A stretch of 64,000 nucleotides of DNA from Fibrobacter sp. UBA4223 (GTDB lineage Bacteria; Fibrobacterota; Fibrobacteria; Fibrobacterales; Fibrobacteraceae). Where the stretch lies: contig DFTB01000003.1 of the NCBI GenBank assembly GCA_002382975.1, positions 17,529-81,528 on the forward strand, in the 5' to 3' direction. The notes beneath the pieces are model-generated. The model did no database searches and was not told the origin of the DNA. It saw only the letters and a program-made list of their open reading frames with translations. This document shows, piece by piece, positions 44,934 through 54,740 of the stretch (positions within the stretch are counted from its first letter, which is position 1; each line of letters starts with the position of its first letter). Position numbers and translations under genes: made by a program.

Positions 44934-45890
44934 TTACTTGAAACGCCTGCAAAAAGAGCAGTTTTGGCACAACAGGTGGCGCAGTTCGTGCTTTTGAAAG
45001 CCTTCTCGCAGATTTTGGGCGAGGGGGCTTTTTAGTATGTCGGTCAGGGACTGTTCTTGGATGTTTCCCAGGGTGATTTGCCCCTGGTAATCCAGACAGC
45101 AGGGTACAACCCGCCCGTCGTGGAGGATTCCTATATGAGTATCCAGCCCGTGGCAGGTTCCCTGTACCAAGGTTGGTGAGCCTGTCGAACCACGTCTCTC
45201 GTCTAAACTAGGCCATTCAAAGCGGGAATCCTGGTGCAGGTAGAGCCTGCCCTGGACGGGAAAGCTCTTGTGTCGGCTGCAGAAATGTTCCGGGTCTAGA
45301 ACGTCTTTGCCGTCGAGGCCGAATGTCTGTGCGACCTGGGCAACCATCAGACGGTTCCAGCCCCGTTGGCGGTCTGCGTCGGGAAAGTCTCCCGCGTTCC
45401 AGAGCCTTAGATTGAGGTACAGGTCGGGTCGCTCTGCAAGGGCCATCCGGCAAAAGTCCAGCACGTCTTGAAGGTAGGCCTGTGCCTGGTCTGGCCCGAG
45501 TTCCCCGTAGGCGTGGGTGGAAAAGTTCACCTGCCGGAGTGCCCCGCTTTGCAGTAGGTGCTTGCCCACCCGGGCGATTGTGGCGCCGTTGGTGGTCAGG
45601 TTCAGCTTCAGCGGCGTGGACTCTAGCGCCTTCAGGTAATGTACGAATCCGGGGTGGAGCGTGGGCTCTCCCAAGATATGGAAATAGACGTTTTCGGCAT
45701 GGAGGGCCGCCTGCTGGATACACCGTTCGAAAAGGGCGGAATCCATGAAGGTGCGGTGGGCGCCAGAACCTGTTGGTGCGCCTTTTGCAACAGTTTTGTC
45801 ACACGACGCAGGCGATGATTTTCCGCAGGGGCAAAAACTGCAGTTCAGGTTGCAGGCGTCGGTAATCTCGATGTAGACGGCGTTGAGCAA
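44934..45890 (-). CDS. Radical SAM protein with SPASM-like C-terminus
   Basis: 318 residues from TTG 45890, chosen because the radical SAM signature begins a few residues later and no ATG is near. C13-x3-C17-x2-C20 (CNLNCSFC) binds the SAM cluster; ILGEPTLHPGF and LTTNGA are typical of the fold. The C-terminus has VVPCCLDYQGQITLGNI and LLCQNCSFC, a SPASM-like auxiliary cluster region. The substrate is unknown. An in-frame segment near residues 228-238 (SLDERRGSTGSP) is encoded by dispersed-repeat sequence (GTTCGACAGGCTCACC plus TCTCGTCTAAA). The gene begins 19 nt after the tgt stop, so tgt and this gene are probably one operon. Confidence 0.85.
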   Translation of the reverse strand: MLNAVYIEITDACNLNCSFCPCGKSSPASCDKTVAKGAPTGSGAHRTFMDSALFERCIQQAALHAENVYFHILGEPTLHPGFVHYLKALESTPLKLNLTTNGATIARVGKHLLQSGALRQVNFSTHAYGELGPDQAQAYLQDVLDFCRMALAERPDLYLNLRLWNAGDFPDADRQRGWNRLMVAQVAQTFGLDGKDVLDPEHFCSRHKSFPVQGRLYLHQDSRFEWPSLDERRGSTGSPTLVQGTCHGLDTHIGILHDGRVVPCCLDYQGQITLGNIQEQSLTDILKSPLAQNLREGFQKHELRHLLCQNCSFCRRFK

Positions 45891-45909
45891 GACTGGGCCT
45901 AGCTGGTGG

Positions 45910-47215
<1,306 letters not shown>

Positions 47216-47256
47216 AATGAATAGTAAAAGGTGGTTGATGTTCGTTCAAAAAATAG

Positions 47257-47286
47257 AAAAAAGAAAACCCGGCGGTTAAGCCGGGT
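47257..47286 (-). terminator. Terminator after tRNA-Leu
   Basis: On the minus strand ACCCGGC and GCCGGGT pair around a 6-nt loop and are followed by TTTTC and T-rich sequence, 7 nt beyond the tRNA 3' end. Confidence 0.8.
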
Positions 47287-47292
47287 CTCTTC

Positions 47293-47376
47293 TGCGGTCG
47301 GACAGACTTGAACTGTCATGAGATTGCTCCCACTAGCACCTCAAGCTAGCGTGTCTACCAATTCCACCACGACCGC
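47293..47376 (-). tRNA. tRNA-Leu (GAG)
   Basis: 84 nt with acceptor stem GCGGTCG/CGACCGC, a long variable arm as expected for Leu (class II) tRNA, the TTCAAGT T-loop, and anticodon loop TTGAGGT giving anticodon GAG. The discriminator base is A and CCA is not encoded. Confidence 0.95.
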
Positions 47377-47485
47377 GTGGTCCTTAATGGAACGGGTCAA
47401 ATTTAGATTAAAGTGATCCGCTTGTAAAGGGGGAATTCAGCGCTTTTTTATGAAAATTTCCCGATTTTGAGTGCTGAATTCCGAA

Positions 47486-48862
47486 TTAAAGGGCCTCTAC
47501 CAGCCTGTCGAAGGCCTTTCCCCGTTCCTTGTAGTTCTTGAACAGGCCGAAACTGGCGCAGGCGGGGCTCATGATGACGATGCCGCCCTTGCCGATGGAT
47601 AGGCTGTCCTGGAACGCCTCTTCCAGGGTGGGGAAGATGGCGGCCTGAATGCCGCTCCCGTTTTCGCCAGCCGTCTCGAGGCCGGCCTGCGACAGGGATT
47701 CCAGCATGCGTTCGGCGGTGGCTCCGATGAGGGCGATGCGCCTTAGGTTCGGGCGCTCTTTTACGAGGATGTTCGAAAGTTCGGTAAAGTCCGCGTTCTT
47801 TTCGGAGCCGCCGAGAATCAGCGCGAAGGGACGGTCCATGCTGGCGGTGGCGGCGATGGTTGCGTCGGGGCGGGTGGCGTAGCTGTCGTTGAAGAACTCG
47901 ATGCCACCTTTTTCGCCCTTGAATTCCATGCGGAAGGGGAGGGTCTCGTAGGTCTTGAGGGCCTCGAGGGCGTCCGCCACCCGGATTCCCAGGGCCTTAC
48001 AGGCAAGCGTCGCCGCCGCCATGTTCTCTAGCTGGTAGATTCCCCGCACCTTGCAGTCGGAGAGGAACAGTTTTTCGCCGTCGATAGTCAGGGTGGCGCC
48101 TTCGATGACGGCGTCGCCTTGGCCTGCACTCGGGCCGTCGGCCAGGGCGACGGCGTACTTTGTTCTGGCCGGGCTTTCAGAAGCGATTTTGGCGGTGGGG
48201 GCTGCGTCCTTCAGGTACACGCAGGCCCCGTCCCGCTTTTGCCAGCGGACCAGGTTCGCCTTGGCGTCGCGGTATTCCTCTACGGTCTTGTGCCAGTCCA
48301 GGTGTTCGGTAGAGACCCGGAGCACTACGGCCACGTCCGGCGAAACGGACAGGGTCATGAGCTGGAAACTGGAAAGCTCCAGAATGCTCACCCGGTCTGC
48401 CGTTTCTGTTTCCAGAAGGTCCAGGGCGGGAACGCCGAAGTTCCCGCCAATCTCGTTGTTCACACCGCACTTGGTCAGGATGTGGCTGATCATGCTTACG
48501 GTAGAGCCCTTGCCGAGGGTCCCGGTGACGCCTACCGTCTTCTTGGATTTAGTTTGTTCTAAAAATAGCTGAATCTGGCTGGTCATGAGACCGCCGTTCA
48601 TCTGGAACTTGAACAGTTCCTGGCTCATGGGGTAAACCCCTGCGGAGCGCACCACGGTCACGCAGTCCTTGAGTCCGTCCAGGTAGCCCTCTCCGCTGAA
48701 GGTCTTCACGTTTACACCCTCGGGCACGGCAGGCAGGTTCACCGGGTTCTTGTCCATGACCACGATGTCCTTGATGCCTGTGCGGACCAGGTAGTTAAAG
48801 GTGCTCTGGCCTTCGACGCCAAAACCTAAAATGCCAACGGGAGCGACCAATGTATTCTGCAT
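47486..48862 (-). CDS. murD: UDP-N-acetylmuramoyl-L-alanine--D-glutamate ligase
   Basis: 458 residues. MurD adds D-glutamate to UDP-MurNAc-L-Ala in cytoplasmic peptidoglycan synthesis. The N-terminal Rossmann-like part (GILGFGVEGQSTF) binds the uridine nucleotide. GVTGTLGKGSTVSMI near 110-124 is the ATP P-loop, ELSSFQL and STEHLDWHKT are Mur ligase signatures, and FFNDSYATRPDATIAA begins the C-terminal ligase domain. The P-loop has GTLGKGS where GTNGKT(S) is usual, a mild deviation. It stands alone rather than in a dcw cluster. GAGG lies ~8 nt before the ATG. Confidence 0.94.
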   Translation of the reverse strand: MQNTLVAPVGILGFGVEGQSTFNYLVRTGIKDIVVMDKNPVNLPAVPEGVNVKTFSGEGYLDGLKDCVTVVRSAGVYPMSQELFKFQMNGGLMTSQIQLFLEQTKSKKTVGVTGTLGKGSTVSMISHILTKCGVNNEIGGNFGVPALDLLETETADRVSILELSSFQLMTLSVSPDVAVVLRVSTEHLDWHKTVEEYRDAKANLVRWQKRDGACVYLKDAAPTAKIASESPARTKYAVALADGPSAGQGDAVIEGATLTIDGEKLFLSDCKVRGIYQLENMAAATLACKALGIRVADALEALKTYETLPFRMEFKGEKGGIEFFNDSYATRPDATIAATASMDRPFALILGGSEKNADFTELSNILVKERPNLRRIALIGATAERMLESLSQAGLETAGENGSGIQAAIFPTLEEAFQDSLSIGKGGIVIMSPACASFGLFKNYKERGKAFDRLVEAL

Positions 48863-48941
48863 ATCAAAACCTCGATAGATAATTCAGAATTCGGAATCCG
48901 GAGTTCGGAATTAGAAAAAGAAGAACTATTGAAATAAAATT

Positions 48942-48970
48942 AAAAATCCACCCCGCAAGAGCAGGGCGGA
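48942..48970 (-). terminator. Terminator of the tpiA-secG unit
   Basis: On the minus strand a 10-bp stem TCCGCCCTGC with GCGGGGTGGA (two G-U pairs), TCTT loop, then TTTTT. Confidence 0.75.
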
Positions 48971-49013
48971 CTTCCATAAGCGGTTGGACTGTCGGGATTG
49001 CTCCCGCAAACAC

Positions 49014-49439
49014 TTACTCTGCGGCGGGTGCAGCGGCAGGCGCTTCAGCCGGGGCGGCAGGAGCGGCGTCGGCAGCAGGAGCAGCAGGAGCCTCGGCGGC
49101 AGGAGCTGCAAAGTCACCGGGCAGGGCCGGAATGGTGGGAGCCTGCTGGGCGGCGTTTTCGCGGGTCGCCTTCTGCATCGAAGATTCTTCCACAGCCTGG
49201 TCCTGCTTGGCAGTAATCAGGCCGAGGGCGAACACCACGATAAAGAACAGCACGGCCACGCCGCGGGTGAGCTTCTGGATGAAGGTGGCAGCACCTGCAG
49301 TGGAGAATGCAGACTGAGAAGTCATTCCGCCGAGACCTGCAAGGCCTCCCATCTTGTCGTTCTGCACGAGCACGAGCAGCATGAGGAACAGGCAGAGGAA
49401 CACGTGAAGGACGATACCAATCCAAAAGAGTGTTGTCAT
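49014..49439 (-). CDS. secG: Preprotein translocase subunit SecG with Ala/Pro-rich tail
   Basis: 141 residues. SecG helps SecYEG move proteins across the inner membrane. Two membrane helices (residues 5-25 and 57-78) flank the conserved loop LVQNDKMGGLAGLGGMTSQSAF. The ~50-residue C-terminal tail is nearly all Ala, Pro and Glu, longer than in most SecG proteins and like the tail of the FKBP lipoprotein at 18093. AAGG lies 9 nt upstream. It follows tpiA by 45 nt in the same direction, a common tpiA-secG arrangement, and ends in a terminator. Confidence 0.93.
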   Translation of the reverse strand: MTTLFWIGIVLHVFLCLFLMLLVLVQNDKMGGLAGLGGMTSQSAFSTAGAATFIQKLTRGVAVLFFIVVFALGLITAKQDQAVEESSMQKATRENAAQQAPTIPALPGDFAAPAAEAPAAPAADAAPAAPAEAPAAAPAAE

Positions 49440-49484
49440 AGTCTTTTACCTTAGGTTAAATGTTTGTGGCTTTGCCGCAGCGTC

Positions 49485-50246
49485 TTAGCGGGCTTCGGCA
49501 GCGTCGATGATACCCTTGAAGGTGTCTGCCTTGAGGGCTGCACCGCCGATGAGGCCACCGTCGATGTCCTTCTGGGCCAAGAGTCCGGCAGCGTTACCCG
49601 GCTTCATGGAACCACCGTACTGGATGCGCATGCCTTCGGCAACGGCTTCGCCGTAGATTTCCTTGACCACGGAGCGGACGAAAGCCTGGGTGTCCTGGGC
49701 CTGTTCGTCGGTAGCGACCACGCCGGTACCGATTGCCCACACGGGTTCGTAGGCCAGCACGCACTTGGCTGCGTCTTCGGCGGAAACGTCCTTGAAGGCG
49801 CCCTTGACCTGGGTGCTGAGAACGGATTCCAGCTTGCCGCCGTTGCGTTCGTCGAGAGTTTCGCCGATGCAGATAATGGGCTTGATGCCGGCGGCGAGGG
49901 TCTTCTTGACCTTCAGGTTCACGGTTTCGTCAGTTTCGTGGAAGTACTGGCGCTGTTCGGAGTGACCGATGATGATGTATTCGGCGCCGATTTCCTTGAC
50001 CATGTCCACAGAAACCTTACCGGTGAATGCGCCCTGGTCCTTCCAGTGGATGTCCTGGATGGCGAGCTTCACGTTGGTGCCCTTGATCACGTCGGCGACC
50101 TTGGCGGCGGCGAGGTAAGTCGGGGCGATGACCACTTCGGTCTTCTTCACGTCCTTGACGGCTTCCACGATGGCCTTGGCGAGTTCAACAGATTCGCTCA
50201 CGGTCTTGTTCATTTTCCAGTTACCAGCGATGATATACTGACGCAT
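49485..50246 (-). CDS. tpiA: Triosephosphate isomerase
   Basis: 253 residues. Interconverts dihydroxyacetone phosphate and glyceraldehyde-3-phosphate in glycolysis. GNWKMNKT carries the catalytic Lys, IIGHSEQRQYF the catalytic His (~97), and AYEPVWAIGTGVVAT the catalytic Glu (~169) and mobile loop. IQYGGSMKPGNA binds phosphate. AAGGAG sits 5 nt before the ATG. First gene of a tpiA-secG pair. Confidence 0.97.
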   Translation of the reverse strand: MRQYIIAGNWKMNKTVSESVELAKAIVEAVKDVKKTEVVIAPTYLAAAKVADVIKGTNVKLAIQDIHWKDQGAFTGKVSVDMVKEIGAEYIIIGHSEQRQYFHETDETVNLKVKKTLAAGIKPIICIGETLDERNGGKLESVLSTQVKGAFKDVSAEDAAKCVLAYEPVWAIGTGVVATDEQAQDTQAFVRSVVKEIYGEAVAEGMRIQYGGSMKPGNAAGLLAQKDIDGGLIGGAALKADTFKGIIDAAEAR

Positions 50247-50342
50247 AGATACTCCTTGGAGGGTTTAAATTTAACGGGCGTAAATTTAGAAAAAAATGAC
50301 CGCAAGGGGTAGTCCGGCGTGGCTTTTGGCTATAAAAAAGGC

Positions 50343-50366
50343 GATGCCCGCACAAGGCGGGCATGA
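50343..50366. repeat. GATGCCCGC palindrome
   Basis: ATGCCCGC and GCGGGCAT pair around ACAAG; the minus strand continues into a T-run. It may be a REP-like unit or a second terminator for the lipoprotein gene at 50425. Confidence 0.5.
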
Positions 50367-50386
50367 CAAAGGTCGCCGGTGTGTGC

Positions 50387-50411
50387 AAAAAGCCCCGGCC
50401 TCTAGGCCGGG
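50387..50411 (-). terminator. Terminator of the lipoprotein gene
   Basis: CCCGGCCT/AGGCCGGG stem with a 2-nt loop; the minus strand then reads GCTTTTT. Confidence 0.8.
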
Positions 50412-50424
50412 ACGATTGCTCAAA

Positions 50425-50865
50425 TTAGTAGTTGCTGGACTTGCTGGAAGTGGGGGCCGGAGAACCGCCGTAGCGGTCGCCCTCGATCTTCACCAGGATC
50501 CATTCCTCTTCGTAGCCCTTGAGGCGGGCTTCGTCGGGGTGCTTCCAGAAAAGGCGGGTAATCAGGTTCCCTTCGCGGGTGTAGTATTCCCACACGCTGG
50601 TGGAATCGTCGGTCTTTTCGTGGTCAGGAGGTCCCCACAGGAGGTTCACCATGTCGTTGGTCATGCCTTCTTCGATATAGCCCTGCTTGAACACGTCTTT
50701 CAGGCGCTTGTCGATGCCCATGCTTTCCTTGATGGCGAAATATTCACGTTCGTATTCCTTGCGGCCTTCGCCACGTTCGATAAGGACCGGAGAGGAATAG
50801 CGGCTGGCGCAGCTCCAGAACAGCATGGCGGAGAGCCCCAGGAGGCAAATATGTGCGAGTTTCAT
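50425..50865 (-). CDS. Small lipoprotein with SmpA/BamE-like motif
   Basis: 146 residues. The lipobox is LFWSC (Cys19). Residues ~65-100 (IEEGMTNDMVNLLWGPPD, then WEYY) resemble the SmpA/OmlA (BamE-like) fold, whose GMT..qV..llG.P pattern is recognisable. BamE stabilises the outer-membrane BAM complex, but many unrelated lipoproteins share the fold, so the role is open. The C-terminus is Ser-rich. AGGAGA precedes the ATG by 5 nt. The gene is divergent from the outer-membrane protein at 50950 and ends in a strong terminator. Confidence 0.8.
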   Translation of the reverse strand: MKLAHICLLGLSAMLFWSCASRYSSPVLIERGEGRKEYEREYFAIKESMGIDKRLKDVFKQGYIEEGMTNDMVNLLWGPPDHEKTDDSTSVWEYYTREGNLITRLFWKHPDEARLKGYEEEWILVKIEGDRYGGSPAPTSSKSSNY

Positions 50866-50949
50866 AGATTCTCCTATAAAGATTTATTTGACCCTAATAA
50901 TAAGAATTTGTGGAGCAAAAGTGGCAATTATTTTTATTTTTTTGCTGAA

Positions 50950-51933
50950 ATGATTGCGATTCGCATGACATTGGCCCGTTTTCTCGTGGTGCTTGTGGTG
51001 TTTGCCGCACCGGCCTTGGCCAGCGACTTCAACCAGAGTGCCCAGAACGGCTTCAGGTATGGCCCCAACCTGTCGTGGCGGCTCATGGGCAACACCCCCT
51101 TCGTGTGGGGGCAGTGGCTTCCCCAGGCCGAGGGTTCTTTGCGTTACACCTGGCTTGAACCCCTGGATAGCCTGAATTACGGCGATGCCTTGGGCGTTAC
51201 GCCCACCTACCTGAAAATGGCGGCCTCCTTGGAAGTATCTCCTTTTTATGGCGGTTATACTGCAGGTCTCGGCCTTAGGCCGTTCAGGACGAACCCCCAG
51301 CTGGAGGTGACGTTCATGTACGAGAGTTACCTCTACTTCAATTCCAACCTGGAAATGGTGACCTCCGATGTGGAAGGTTCCGGCAAAATTGCGGAAACCT
51401 GGAATGCCGACTACATCTCCGACAATGTGCGGCAAAACGATTCTGCGGCCTGGGACTACTCCCAGCTGTTCGACTTTGGCGCTTCGGTGGAATACTTTTT
51501 CAAGGCAGGTTCCCTGCTGGGCGTTGGCATCCATTACGTGCTGTCGGACATCACTACGGACTTTGAGGCCAAGAGCTACGACTACAAGCGAAACATGCCC
51601 ATATTCAACAGGGATTTCTTGATGGAACTGCAGTTCTACGGTCGCCTGGCCTTCAACGAATACTTTGCGGGCGTTTTCGAGACGAACTACCTACGCACAG
51701 GTTACTTGCGCAAGGGCGGCTCCGTAGAAAAGGAATCCCTGGGTTACGGGATAATCAAGGCTGGTCCGCAACTGTCCTGGAACAATGGGCTGAACAGCGT
51801 CACACTGCAGTTCGGCGGTTGGAAACGGCACAAGTCCAGGTTCTACGACGGCTCAGTTGCGCAGGAGTTCCTGGTTCAACTTGAGTATGAGGGGTATTTT
51901 CCGTTTCCCCTCTCCCGGAACTTTTCGGAATAG
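50950..51933 (+). CDS. Predicted outer-membrane beta-barrel protein
   Basis: 327 residues from ATG 50950 (ATG 50965 is also possible). A signal peptide is cleaved near APALASDF. The rest alternates amphipathic strands with aromatic ends (FYGGYTAGLGLRPF, VTFMYESYLYF, LMELQFYGRLAF) and the chain ends in a short strand, as in outer-membrane barrels of 12-14 strands. No family is recognised. A longer reading frame beginning at 50296 runs antisense to the lipoprotein gene and is rejected. The last 81 nt overlap the 3' end of the convergent gene at 51853. Confidence 0.75.
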   Translation: MIAIRMTLARFLVVLVVFAAPALASDFNQSAQNGFRYGPNLSWRLMGNTPFVWGQWLPQAEGSLRYTWLEPLDSLNYGDALGVTPTYLKMAASLEVSPFYGGYTAGLGLRPFRTNPQLEVTFMYESYLYFNSNLEMVTSDVEGSGKIAETWNADYISDNVRQNDSAAWDYSQLFDFGASVEYFFKAGSLLGVGIHYVLSDITTDFEAKSYDYKRNMPIFNRDFLMELQFYGRLAFNEYFAGVFETNYLRTGYLRKGGSVEKESLGYGIIKAGPQLSWNNGLNSVTLQFGGWKRHKSRFYDGSVAQEFLVQLEYEGYFPFPLSRNFSE

Positions 51934-52611
51934 GCCGTTGAACCCGTTCTTGTAGCGGGACTTTATGGGATCTTCTTTCAGGGCCTCGGCGGTGTAGGCG
52001 GAACGCACCCAGAGGTCGCCCCGGTATTTTTCGCTTGTAAGCTTGATCAAGGTCGGGAGCCTCGTTCCCGAAAAGTCCTTCCATTGCCCGATTCTAAAAA
52101 GTCTGCTTTCTTTGTAGGCACCCCTCATGGAGACGCTGTCCGGTTCTTCTAGCCGGTTGACGGACATGGACCACCACATGTTGGAAAGTGCGGTCGAGAG
52201 GACGGTGGCGGGCTGCTCCGTAGTGTCCTTGCAGAGGAACGCCCCGTTGGCGAGGAGCTCCAGGTCGTCTAGCCTGAGGGGGGTATTTCCGATGGTTTCC
52301 CGCAGGTGGTGCAGCCCCAGCTGCCGCTTGATTTTCGGGTTCTCGAATTCCATGTAGCGGTAGGCCCCCGCGGTAATAAAACGGAAGGGCTTGGCGTTGG
52401 GGAAACTCACGTAAAAAGTGTCCAGGGCCTCCGGATGGTGCCGCCACTGGATGTCCATGCTGGTGCGGCTCTTGGCCTCGTTTACGAACCTGCCTTCCAC
52501 GTTTACCACCAGGTCCTTGTCCAAAAGAAAATGCGGACACAGTTCCTGGGCGAAGGCTCCGGAACAGGCCAGGGCCATCGTGAAGATGAATTTTGTAAAC
52601 GAGAGACGCAT
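51853..52611 (-). CDS. Exported protein of unknown function (LolA-like fold possible)
   Basis: 252 residues from ATG 52611; TTG three codons upstream is less likely. A signal peptide ends near AFAQELC. The body is beta-rich with a single helix, e.g. LELLANGAFLC and LFRIGQWKDFSGTRLPTLIKL, a pattern that resembles lipoprotein-carrier/DUF4292-like folds, but this is tentative. No lipobox, so likely periplasmic. Its 3' end overlaps the outer-membrane protein gene by 81 nt in antisense. TACATTTGC ends 5 nt before the ATG and there is no Shine-Dalgarno. Confidence 0.7.
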   Translation of the reverse strand: MRLSFTKFIFTMALACSGAFAQELCPHFLLDKDLVVNVEGRFVNEAKSRTSMDIQWRHHPEALDTFYVSFPNAKPFRFITAGAYRYMEFENPKIKRQLGLHHLRETIGNTPLRLDDLELLANGAFLCKDTTEQPATVLSTALSNMWWSMSVNRLEEPDSVSMRGAYKESRLFRIGQWKDFSGTRLPTLIKLTSEKYRGDLWVRSAYTAEALKEDPIKSRYKNGFNGLFRKVPGEGKRKIPLILKLNQELLRN

Positions 52612-52616
52612 GGAGT

Positions 52617-52625
52617 GCAAATGTA
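52617..52625 (-). promoter_or_regulatory. TACATTTGC box, possible leaderless start
   Basis: The minus strand reads TACATTTGC 5 nt before ATG 52611, a match to TAnnTTTGC. Confidence 0.35.
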
Positions 52626-52790
52626 GTTACTAGTTGATAGTTTCTAGTTACTAGTATAGAAATAAAGAAGACGTTTTATTGTTTTTTCCTTAAGTGATTC
52701 CTCGTCAGTTTATCCCGAACCTCGTGCCTCGAACCTCGAACCTCATAACTCATAACTCACAACTCATAACTCATAACTCACAACTCACAA
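52621..52790. repeat. TAGTTACTAG and CTCATAACTCAC degenerate repeats
   Basis: 52625-52660 is TAGTTTCTAGTTACTAG-type sequence, and 52725-52790 is a run of CTCATAACT/CTCACAACT and CCTCGAACC units. No gene is seen. Confidence 0.65.
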
Positions 52791-54611
52791 CTACCTCGGT
52801 ACTACCACGTCGAACTCCGCCTTGTTGTGGGCTTCGTCTTCCAGCTGGATGTGGAGCTTGTCGCCTTTTTTGAGGCGGCGCCCGTCCAGCACGATTTCGC
52901 GGGGTTCGGAATCGTATTCGGTAGGAATCCAGTTGCCGTTCACGGTGGTCTGTATGGAGTTGCCGTTTTCGAATCCGTCGTAGCGGAACAGGGTCGGGAT
53001 ACGCAGCACGTCCTGTTCCTTGCCCAAGATAAAGGACTTGCCCCAGTAGGGTATACCCAGGGTGGGTGCGGTCTTGTTCAGGATGTTTGCAAGGTCCCTA
53101 AGCTCGTTCACCTGGGCGCAGCGCTTGCTTGTGCCCTCCTGCTTGCTAAAGATAAACCAGCGGCGGCTGGTCTCGCCCAGCCAGTAGAGCGGTGCGGATT
53201 CCTTGCCGGGGTCCAGGCAGACTTCCCAGCTGCCCGTAAAGTGGAGACCCTTGGGGTGGAACTCGTAAAAGTCCAGGCTGTCGGTGTGGGTCCTGGTGAC
53301 GGCCAGCACCTGGGTTTCGTTGCCGAAGGCGCTACGGAGCTTGGTAATCTTCTGGGAAATGGCGACACTGTCCAGGGTCGTGTTCCACTGCACTGTCTTT
53401 TCGTCTTGGTGCACGGCGTGCATGGCGATGGTCCCGGCCTTATGCCCGATGAACCTGGCCTTGGGGAACTTCTGGACGATTTTCCCGAGAGTGACTCCCC
53501 GGTGGGGGAACGCTTTGCACAGGTCCTCGTCGAGGATGTTCTTGGAGCTGTCCATCACCGAGAACTTTTGGCCCTTGTCGCAGAGGGCGAGGTCCAGCAT
53601 GCTCCGGCTCATAAAGCTGTACAGGGGAGATTCCTGCACCTGCTTTTGCAATATGGGGGAGTTTGCCGCACAGGAATCCTGGAAGGTGAATTCCCGTGAA
53701 GTTTTTCGCCCCACCATGTCTTCTACTTCTACTCGGTACTTGGAGCCAGCCTTCAGGGCGGCATCTACAAAGTGCCAGTCCCCGGCGGTGTCCGCCTCTT
53801 CGGCCCACAGCAGTTCCGTGCGGATTTTCAGCATGTTGCCGTAGGTCAGGGTGTCCTGGATTTTTTCGTAGGCCTTCTTTTTGCCCTCCCACAGGGTGAG
53901 CCTGCGGATAGACATGGGGTTCTCCTTGGGGTGGCGGCTGTAGTCGGCAATCTTTACCGCCAGGTAGGCCTTTTCCTTTTTCCAGCCAGGGTATTCCACA
54001 CAGCCCTTGTCCAGGGCTTCGGGGCCGGTGACGGTCATGTCGTCTTTTTGCCACACGGCCATGCCGAAAATTTGCGGGTCCAGGGTGTCGCCGCAATAGA
54101 CTCCGTTTCTGCAGGGAGAAATCACGTTGTTCTTGCCCTGGCGGATTTCCAGGTGCAGGTGTGGGTTCCCGATGCCGGTGCTACCGGAAAATGTCAGGGT
54201 GTCGCCCTTCTTGTAGGGAGCGTTCGGTTTCAAGATGACGTCGTTGCTCTTTTTGCTGAACTGCTCTGCGATATAGAGGCTGTCCAGCTTGCCGAAACTG
54301 CTCTGGTGGGCAAAGACCCAGGTCTTGCCGCTTTCGCCCTTGAAGAACATCACCTTGCCGTAAAAGAAGGGGGAGACCCGGATTTCTTCGACCTTGCCGT
54401 TTTCGGGAGCGTAGATGACCCAGCCCTCTTCCATGAGGGTGGAGTAGTCCACGCCGGCGTGGTAGCGGGTGCCGCGGTTCTCGCCGAAGGAGGAGGTGAG
54501 GTAGGCGTCTTTCTGGAACGGGGAATAGAAAGGATCTGCGGCAGTAGCGAGGTTCACAAAAGTGGCGCCAGCAAGGCACAGGGCTTGGAAAATGTTCTTG
54601 GATAAGCGCAT
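52791..54611 (-). CDS. M23 family peptidase-domain protein, exported
   Basis: 606 residues from ATG 54611; a start 15 codons upstream would spoil the signal peptide (MRLSKNIFQ to LATAA). The M23 domain is N-terminal (~residues 30-195): FGENRGTRYHAGVDYS supplies the first His/Asp zinc ligands and GNPHLHLEI the HxH motif. The remaining ~400 residues are an uncharacterised beta-rich region (LRRLTLWEG..., then KFSVMDSS, QLEDEAHNKAEF at the end) with Ig-like features. It probably acts on peptidoglycan or is a degenerate peptidase used as a scaffold. TATTTTTAC ends 3 nt before the ATG and no Shine-Dalgarno is visible. Confidence 0.85.
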   Translation of the reverse strand: MRLSKNIFQALCLAGATFVNLATAADPFYSPFQKDAYLTSSFGENRGTRYHAGVDYSTLMEEGWVIYAPENGKVEEIRVSPFFYGKVMFFKGESGKTWVFAHQSSFGKLDSLYIAEQFSKKSNDVILKPNAPYKKGDTLTFSGSTGIGNPHLHLEIRQGKNNVISPCRNGVYCGDTLDPQIFGMAVWQKDDMTVTGPEALDKGCVEYPGWKKEKAYLAVKIADYSRHPKENPMSIRRLTLWEGKKKAYEKIQDTLTYGNMLKIRTELLWAEEADTAGDWHFVDAALKAGSKYRVEVEDMVGRKTSREFTFQDSCAANSPILQKQVQESPLYSFMSRSMLDLALCDKGQKFSVMDSSKNILDEDLCKAFPHRGVTLGKIVQKFPKARFIGHKAGTIAMHAVHQDEKTVQWNTTLDSVAISQKITKLRSAFGNETQVLAVTRTHTDSLDFYEFHPKGLHFTGSWEVCLDPGKESAPLYWLGETSRRWFIFSKQEGTSKRCAQVNELRDLANILNKTAPTLGIPYWGKSFILGKEQDVLRIPTLFRYDGFENGNSIQTTVNGNWIPTEYDSEPREIVLDGRRLKKGDKLHIQLEDEAHNKAEFDVVVPR

Positions 54612-54614
54612 ATT

Positions 54615-54623
54615 GTAAAAATA
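54615..54623 (-). promoter_or_regulatory. TATTTTTAC box, possible leaderless start
   Basis: The minus strand reads TATTTTTAC, ending 3 nt before ATG 54611. Confidence 0.3.
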
Positions 54624-54740
54624 GTAAAACACTTTTCCCGTTGACATAATGTCCATAGTAAATCTTTTTTAGGGGTTCTTTTCTTGCCCTCCATAAGGTA
54701 ATTTGTATCTAGATGGAATTAATGGGATTGAAGGTGTCCA

